NCBI RefSeq assembly: GCF_003944755.1
Contig: NZ_RWGU01000042.1
Span: 62,001-126,000 of the forward strand
DNA length: 64,000 nucleotides
Origin: Rhodovulum robiginosum
Lineage (GTDB): Bacteria > Pseudomonadota > Alphaproteobacteria > Rhodobacterales > Rhodobacteraceae
Reading direction: 5' to 3'
The position numbers were made by a program, and so were the translations under genes. This document shows positions 59,997 through 64,000 of the stretch, piece by piece (positions within the stretch are counted from its first letter, which is position 1; each line of letters starts with the position of its first letter). Under the pieces are notes generated by a model. The model did not search any database. It saw only the letters and a list, made by a program, of their open reading frames with translations, and was not told where the DNA came from.

Positions 59997-60643
59997 CCGT
60001 CCCACTCGATGTCGAATCTCTTTGCCACGGCGGAAACCTGGTCGTCGGACAGGGCCCGCGCCCCGGCCCCGCGCGTCAGCAGCGCCAGACGGGCCGTCGC
60101 CTCCATCTCTTCCACCGCGTTGCAGGCGGCCTCGACGTCGCGGCCGGCCACCACCGGCCCGTGATTGGCCAGCATCACCGCGCTGCGCTTGCCCGCAAGG
60201 CCGCGCACGGCCTCGCCCATGGCCGGGTCGCCAGGCAGAAAGAATGGCAAGAGCTTGACCCGCCCGAGCTGCATGATGGCGTAGGGGGTGAAGGGGGGCA
60301 GGAAATCGTCCTCGTCCGCCTCGGGCATCATCGACCACGCGACCGAGTGGCGGGAATGCAGGTGCACCACCGCGCCCGCCGTGCTGCGCGTGTCGTAAAA
60401 CGCGGTGTGCAGCGGCATCTCCTTGGTGGGCTTGTCGCCGTCCACATGGGCGCCCGACGCGTCGAACCGGCTGAGGCGGCCCGGGTCGAGCCGGCCGAAG
60501 CTGGTGCCCGTGGGCGAGACCAGAAGACCGCCGTCGGCGGTGCGCGCCGAGATGTTGCCGGTCGAGCCATGGGTCAGCCCCCGCTCGAAGAGCGACCTGG
60601 CCAGCAGGCAGAGCCGCTCGCGCAGGCGGGTTTCCTCGCTCAT
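59993..60643 (-). CDS. otnC: 3-oxo-tetronate 4-phosphate decarboxylase (class II aldolase/adducin family)
   Basis: This 216-residue class II aldolase-fold protein has GLTHGSTGNISARTADGGLLVSPTGTSFGRLDP (residues 22-54), LHTAFYDTRSTAGAVVHLHSRHSVAWSMM with the zinc histidines (HLHSRH) and the third His in MLANHGPVVAG. In the tetronate pathway it decarboxylates 3-oxo-tetronate 4-phosphate to dihydroxyacetone phosphate. It is translationally coupled to otnK upstream and otnI downstream (both ATGA). The open frame extends upstream, but the ATG at 60643 is where homology starts. Confidence 0.9.
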   Translation of the reverse strand: MSEETRLRERLCLLARSLFERGLTHGSTGNISARTADGGLLVSPTGTSFGRLDPGRLSRFDASGAHVDGDKPTKEMPLHTAFYDTRSTAGAVVHLHSRHSVAWSMMPEADEDDFLPPFTPYAIMQLGRVKLLPFFLPGDPAMGEAVRGLAGKRSAVMLANHGPVVAGRDVEAACNAVEEMEATARLALLTRGAGARALSDDQVSAVAKRFDIEWDG

Positions 60644-61908
60644 TCCGCCTCCAGCCGTGACAGGGCGTCGGCAAAAAACGTCTCGGCGCCGAAATTGCCC
60701 GATTTCAGCGCCAGCGCCAGCCGCGCCCCGGCGCTGTCGCAATAAGTCCAGGGCACGCCGGGGGCGATCTCGGCCCCGATATCGAGGCGCGTCACCCCCA
60801 GTGCCTGGGTCACCGCGCCCGAGCTTTCGCCGCCGGCCACGACGAAGCGCCGCGCGCCGCGGTCGCGGGCAGCGACCGCCAGCCGCGCGAGCGCCGCCTC
60901 GACGACCTCGCCCGCACGCACCGTCCCCAGCGTCTCTTGCGCCGCGCGCACCTCTTCGGGGTCCGCGGTGGCGTAGATCAGCGGCGCCGCCTCGAGGGAT
61001 TGCTTTTCCAGCCAGTCAAGCGCCGCGCCCGGCCCCTCTTGCGCCAGCCCGACGGGGTCCAGCCGGAAGTTGGGCGCGGACTGCGCGTAAAGGGCGACCT
61101 GCGCGCGGGTCATGGCCGAGCAACTGCCCGACAGCACGATGGCGCCGGGGCCAAGCGCGGCCGGCGCGGGGCGGGCGGCGGGGGGCGCAAGCGCCCCGGC
61201 GCGGATCAATAGCCCCGGCAGCGGCATCGCAACCGCGCTGCCCCCGGTCATCAGCGGCATGTCGCGGCAGGCCTCGGCGATGACCGCGAGGTCGTCGTCG
61301 GCCACCGCGTCGACCACCACATGGGCCACGCCCTCGTCCGCCAGCCGCGCCAGTTCCGCCTTCAGCGCCGGGGCACCCCTGGCCACGGTCAGCCGGTCGG
61401 CCAGCCCGACCGCCCGCGTGACCTGCGGCTGCAACAGGCGCATCAGGTTCGAGTCGCGCATCGGCGTCAGCGGGTGATCCTTCATCGGGCTCTCGGCCAG
61501 GGGCTGGCGCCCGACGAAGAGATACCCCATGAAGATCGCCCGCCCGTTCTCGGGGAAGGCCGGGCAATAGATGGTCTGGGCGGTGCCCAGGTCCTGCATC
61601 AGGGCCTCGGCCACCGGGCCGATATTGCCTTGGTCCGTGGAATCGAAGGTCGAGCAGTATTTCCAGAAAAACCGCTCGGCGCCCGCTTGCCGCAGCCAGC
61701 CCAGCGCGGCGCGGCAGGACGCGACGGCCTCGGCCACCGGCGCGGTGCGGCATTTCAGGGCGATCACCTCGAACGGCGCCGTGTCGCGGGGCGGGCCATC
61801 GGGCACCCCGATGCGCAGCGAGACAGGCACGCCGCTGCGCGCCAGCAGGCCGGCAAGGTCGGTCGCCCCGGTAAAATCATCGGCGATGGCACCCAGCAGC
61901 GTGGCCAT
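60640..61908 (-). CDS. otnK: 3-oxo-tetronate kinase (DUF1537 four-carbon acid sugar kinase)
   Basis: This 422-residue DUF1537 kinase has the N-terminal GAIADDFTGATDLAGLLARSG (residues 6-26), FFWKYCSTFDSTDQGNIGPVAEAL, the CPAFPENGRAIFMGYLFV segment and LAESPMKDHPLTPMRDSNL. The C-terminal ATP domain has VLSGSCSAMTRAQV, VVAGGESSGAVTQAL and LKSGNFGAETFF. It phosphorylates 3-oxo-tetronate. It is 4 bases from the ltnD stop and overlaps otnC by 4 bases. It is clearly distinct from the apionate-type DUF1537 kinase at 19960. Confidence 0.92.
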   Translation of the reverse strand: MATLLGAIADDFTGATDLAGLLARSGVPVSLRIGVPDGPPRDTAPFEVIALKCRTAPVAEAVASCRAALGWLRQAGAERFFWKYCSTFDSTDQGNIGPVAEALMQDLGTAQTIYCPAFPENGRAIFMGYLFVGRQPLAESPMKDHPLTPMRDSNLMRLLQPQVTRAVGLADRLTVARGAPALKAELARLADEGVAHVVVDAVADDDLAVIAEACRDMPLMTGGSAVAMPLPGLLIRAGALAPPAARPAPAALGPGAIVLSGSCSAMTRAQVALYAQSAPNFRLDPVGLAQEGPGAALDWLEKQSLEAAPLIYATADPEEVRAAQETLGTVRAGEVVEAALARLAVAARDRGARRFVVAGGESSGAVTQALGVTRLDIGAEIAPGVPWTYCDSAGARLALALKSGNFGAETFFADALSRLEAE

Positions 61909-61912
61909 GGGG

Positions 61913-62815
61913 CTACCCCTCGCCCGGCAGCGTCAGCCCCGCGTTGCGGGCATAGATCTTCGTCACCGCCGCGTCGTCCTGCTGCCCCAGCCCCGTGCCC
62001 GAGGCGGCGACGAATTGCTGAAGCGCGGCGGCGACCAGCGGCGCGCTGAATTTCGAGGCGCGGGCGATGTCGGAGACGATGCCCAGGTCCTTCAGCCAGA
62101 TATCGACAGCGCTGAGCGGGGTGTAATCGCCCGCCACCACATGCGGCGCGCGGTTTTCCAGCACCCAGCTGGTGCCCGCGCATTTCGGAATGACCTCTAG
62201 GAACTGCTCGGGGCTGACGCCCTGGGTCATGCCGAAGGTCAGCGCCTCGCCCATGGCCGCCAGCTGCACCCCCACCAAAAGCTGGTTGACCGCCTTCATC
62301 GCCGAGCCGGGCCCGGCCGCGTCGCCCAGCGCGAATACCGTGGCCGCCATCGCGTCGAGAACCGGGCGCGCCTTGGCAAAGGCCGCGGGCGCGCCCGCAG
62401 CCATGACCGCCAGCGAGCCGTCGGCCGCGCGGACCTGCCCGCCCGAGATCGGCGCATCGAGATAGAGAAGCCCCGCCTCGGTGCAGCGCGCCTCCATCCG
62501 GCGGGCAAAATCGGGGGCCACCGTGGCGCAGCTGACGATCACCGTGCCGGGGTCGAGATGCGCGGCGATGCCGGCCTCGCCGAACAGCACCGCCTCGGTC
62601 TGGGCCGCGTTCACCACGACCACCACCACGACGTCGCGGCCGGCATAGTCGTCCGGCCCCTCGATCACGCCGCCGCCCGCCTCGCGGAAACGGGCGCAGG
62701 GCTCGGGGCTCACATCGGCACCCATCGTGTCGATGCCTGCGCGCAGCAGCGACGTGGCCACGCCGTAGCCCATCGAGCCCAGGCCGATCACGGCCGCTTT
62801 GGTTGCGTCGGTCAT
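61913..62815 (-). CDS. ltnD: L-threonate dehydrogenase (beta-hydroxyacid dehydrogenase family)
   Basis: This 300-residue GarR-like enzyme has AAVIGLGSMGYGVATSLLRAG (residues 6-26), the canonical substrate motif LDAPISGGQVRAADGSL, catalytic Lys in SAMKAVNQLL and TPLSAVDIWLKDLGIV. In the LtnD role it oxidises L-threonate to 2-oxo-tetronate for OtnI. The ATG at 62815 was preferred to the ATG two codons upstream because AGGGAGG then has normal 6-base spacing. It is the first gene of the otn operon, with GntR operator 6 about 90 bases upstream. Confidence 0.9.
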   Translation of the reverse strand: MTDATKAAVIGLGSMGYGVATSLLRAGIDTMGADVSPEPCARFREAGGGVIEGPDDYAGRDVVVVVVVNAAQTEAVLFGEAGIAAHLDPGTVIVSCATVAPDFARRMEARCTEAGLLYLDAPISGGQVRAADGSLAVMAAGAPAAFAKARPVLDAMAATVFALGDAAGPGSAMKAVNQLLVGVQLAAMGEALTFGMTQGVSPEQFLEVIPKCAGTSWVLENRAPHVVAGDYTPLSAVDIWLKDLGIVSDIARASKFSAPLVAAALQQFVAASGTGLGQQDDAAVTKIYARNAGLTLPGEG

Positions 62816-62905
62816 CCTCATCCTCCCTGGTTCGCCGCCGGGCCGCCGTCTTGCGCGCCGGTTCCCGTCCAGACCGCATCGAGTCGTAGCATGGCGGCCG
62901 AGAAA

Positions 62906-62915
62906 TGGTATACCA
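62906..62915. promoter_or_regulatory. GntR operator site 6 (TGGTATACCA)
   Basis: A perfect 10-bp core in the divergent gap lies 91 bases from the ltnD start and 39 bases from the start of the KDA-dehydratase-like gene. It would couple the tetronate operon and the pentonate step to the GntR regulator. Confidence 0.78.
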
Positions 62916-62953
62916 AAAAAGATGGCCCCAGCCTGCCCGATTCAGGAGACACC

Positions 62954-63871
62954 ATGAAAGACGTGCTTAGCGGAATCCTCCCCGTCGCCCCCACCCCGTT
63001 TCACGAGGATGGCAGCGTCGACGGGCCCGGCATGCGCCGGGTTCTCGATTGCATGATCGACCAGGGGGTCGACGCGATCTGCGTGCTGGCCAATTATTCC
63101 GAACAGTTCCTGCTGTCGGACGAAGAGCGCGCGATGCTCACCCGGCTCTGCCTCGAACACGTGGCAGGCCGCGTGCCGGTGATCGTGACGATCAGCCATT
63201 TCGCCAGTGCCGTGACCGCGGCGCGGGGCCGCGAGGCGGCGGAGCTCGGCGCGGCGATGGTGATGATGATGCCGCCTTATCACGGCGTCGGGCTGGTGCC
63301 CTCGCCGCAAGGCATCTTCGAGCATTTCGCGGCTGTCTCCGATGCCGCGGGCATCCCGATCATGGTGCAGGACGCGCCGCTTTCGGGCGTGTCGCTGCCG
63401 GTGCCGCTCTTGGTGCGGATGGCGCGCGAGATCGAGCATGTGAGCTATTTCAAGATCGAAACGCCCTTTGCCGCCGACAAGCTGGCCGCGCTGATCGCCG
63501 AGGGGGCGGAACACATCGTCGGCCCCTTCGACGGCGAAGAGGCGGTGACGCTCTTGGCCGATCTCGATGCCGGCTGCACCGGGACGATGACCTCGGCGCT
63601 GCAGCCCGAACGGATCAAGCCAATCCTGACCGAGCACCGCGCCGGCAACGATGCGGCGGCGTTGCGCCACTGGCAGGACTGCCTGCCGCTGATCAACCAC
63701 GAAAACCGCCAATGCGGGCTGAGGGCGGCCAAGGTGGTGATGAAGGAAGGCGGCGTGATCGGGTCCGACCACGTCCGCCACCCGCTGACGCCCATGTCAG
63801 AGCGCACGCGGACCCGGCTGTTGCAGATGGCCAGAGAGCGGGACCTGATCGCGCTGCACTGGGGGACATGA
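62954..63871 (+). CDS. L-2-keto-3-deoxyarabonate dehydratase-like protein (DapA/DHDPS family)
   Basis: This 305-residue class I aldolase-fold protein resembles Azospirillum L-KDA dehydratase throughout: GILPVAPTPFHEDGSVD (residues 8-24), DAICVLANYSEQFLLSDEER, EHVAGRVPVIVTISHFAS, GAAMVMMMPPYHG, IPIMVQDAPLSGVSLP, the Schiff-base lysine in SYFKIETPFAADKL, GPFDGEEAVTLLADL and LPLINHENRQCGLRAAKVVMKEGGVI. It converts a 2-keto-3-deoxy-pentonate to 2-oxoglutarate semialdehyde. A CAGGAG ribosome site precedes the ATG. It is a second, non-homologous candidate for the step assigned to the XylX-like gene. Confidence 0.9.
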   Translation: MKDVLSGILPVAPTPFHEDGSVDGPGMRRVLDCMIDQGVDAICVLANYSEQFLLSDEERAMLTRLCLEHVAGRVPVIVTISHFASAVTAARGREAAELGAAMVMMMPPYHGVGLVPSPQGIFEHFAAVSDAAGIPIMVQDAPLSGVSLPVPLLVRMAREIEHVSYFKIETPFAADKLAALIAEGAEHIVGPFDGEEAVTLLADLDAGCTGTMTSALQPERIKPILTEHRAGNDAAALRHWQDCLPLINHENRQCGLRAAKVVMKEGGVIGSDHVRHPLTPMSERTRTRLLQMARERDLIALHWGT

Positions 63872-63912
63872 CGGGTCGCAGCGCGCCGTCCTCCTCGCTC
63901 GTCCCCCGCCCC

Positions 63913-63996
63913 CGCTTCTTCTTGGCTCAAATACCCCAGCGACGGCCCGTGTCGCGCCATTGGTCCGAGTGGCAATGGCGAGGGGGCGGAGCCTCC
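63913..63996. repeat. Interspersed GC-hairpin repeat, copy 5 (degraded)
   Basis: CGCTTCTTCTTGGCTCAAAT, then ACCCC, and 40 bases later GGGGGCGGAGCCTCC. The parts match copies 2 and 3 in order, but the core is changed and the hairpin is interrupted by a roughly 45-bp insert. It is close to the window end. Confidence 0.55.
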
Positions 63997-64000
63997 GGCC

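Noticed and set aside
62954-63871. Assignment as 5-keto-4-deoxyglucarate dehydratase (KdgD)
   Set aside because: Although it would complete the udh-gci route, the motif pattern (ANYSEQF, FKIETP, INHENRQ) is that of L-2-keto-3-deoxyarabonate dehydratase.

Overview
The window is a stretch of chromosome, or of a large replicon, from a high-GC alphaproteobacterium. It is most likely a member of the Rhodobacteraceae (Roseobacter group). This rests on GC-rich codon use, the leucine-degradation (liu-type) operon, the gph // glmU-glmS block, the TRAP transporter, and a GC-rich interspersed repeat carrying the core 'ATATCCCGGGGG'. No rRNA, tRNA, CRISPR array, prophage or insertion sequence was seen. 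The taxonomic placement is inference, not a database result.

Layout. (1) 1-8149, minus strand: leucine/isovalerate catabolism, with isovaleryl-CoA dehydrogenase, both methylcrotonyl-CoA carboxylase subunits, HMG-CoA lyase and a 3'-truncated enoyl-CoA hydratase. A GST, a flavodoxin-like reductase and an LprI-like secreted protein lie among them. (2) 8291-17458: housekeeping and mixed genes, with creA, an RTX-tail remnant, a DegT aminotransferase, gph, glmU-glmS-(AroE-like), a full-length transketolase and a small DnaJ-type zinc-finger protein. (3) 17576-27791: an apionate-type branched-sugar-acid cluster. It holds a LysR regulator, a RuBisCO-like protein, a DUF1537 kinase, a D-apionate oxidoisomerase homologue, an HpaI-family aldolase, a SnoaL-like protein, a SAF-domain dehydrogenase, a split transketolase and an SDR. 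A 14-bp motif, TGAAGYTYTNCTAA, precedes three of its transcription units and the full-length transketolase is one of them, which suggests a LysR regulon. (4) 27996-63871: a very large acid-sugar catabolic island. It includes an FAH hydrolase, a GntR/FCD regulator, a dctPQM TRAP transporter, enolase-superfamily and UxaA-type dehydratases, uronate dehydrogenase plus galactarolactone cycloisomerase, a XylD-like pentonate dehydratase, XylX-like and L-KDA-type 2-keto-3-deoxy acid dehydratases, the L-idonate pair idnD/idnO, a KDG kinase, and a threonate/erythronate module (denD, otnI, otnC, otnK, ltnD).

How it works together. Six copies of the perfect palindrome TGGTATACCA (an ExuR/UxuR-type FCD-GntR operator) lie only in promoter regions of the island in region 4. 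Two copies sit in front of the GntR gene itself and dctP. One GntR repressor therefore probably controls uptake and several parallel routes from uronates, hexarates, pentonates, idonate and tetronates to 2-oxoglutarate semialdehyde, pyruvate or triose phosphates. Enzymes expected in complete versions of these routes but not visible here are sugar lactonases, 2-oxoglutarate semialdehyde dehydrogenase, 5-keto-4-deoxyglucarate dehydratase (KdgD) and apiose dehydrogenase. They would have to lie elsewhere.

Most genes overlap their neighbour by 1 or 4 bases (ATGA, GTGA, TGATG), so operons are tightly packed. The only gene-free stretch over 300 bp is 42551-43092. A GC-hairpin repeat family occurs in at least five intergenic gaps.
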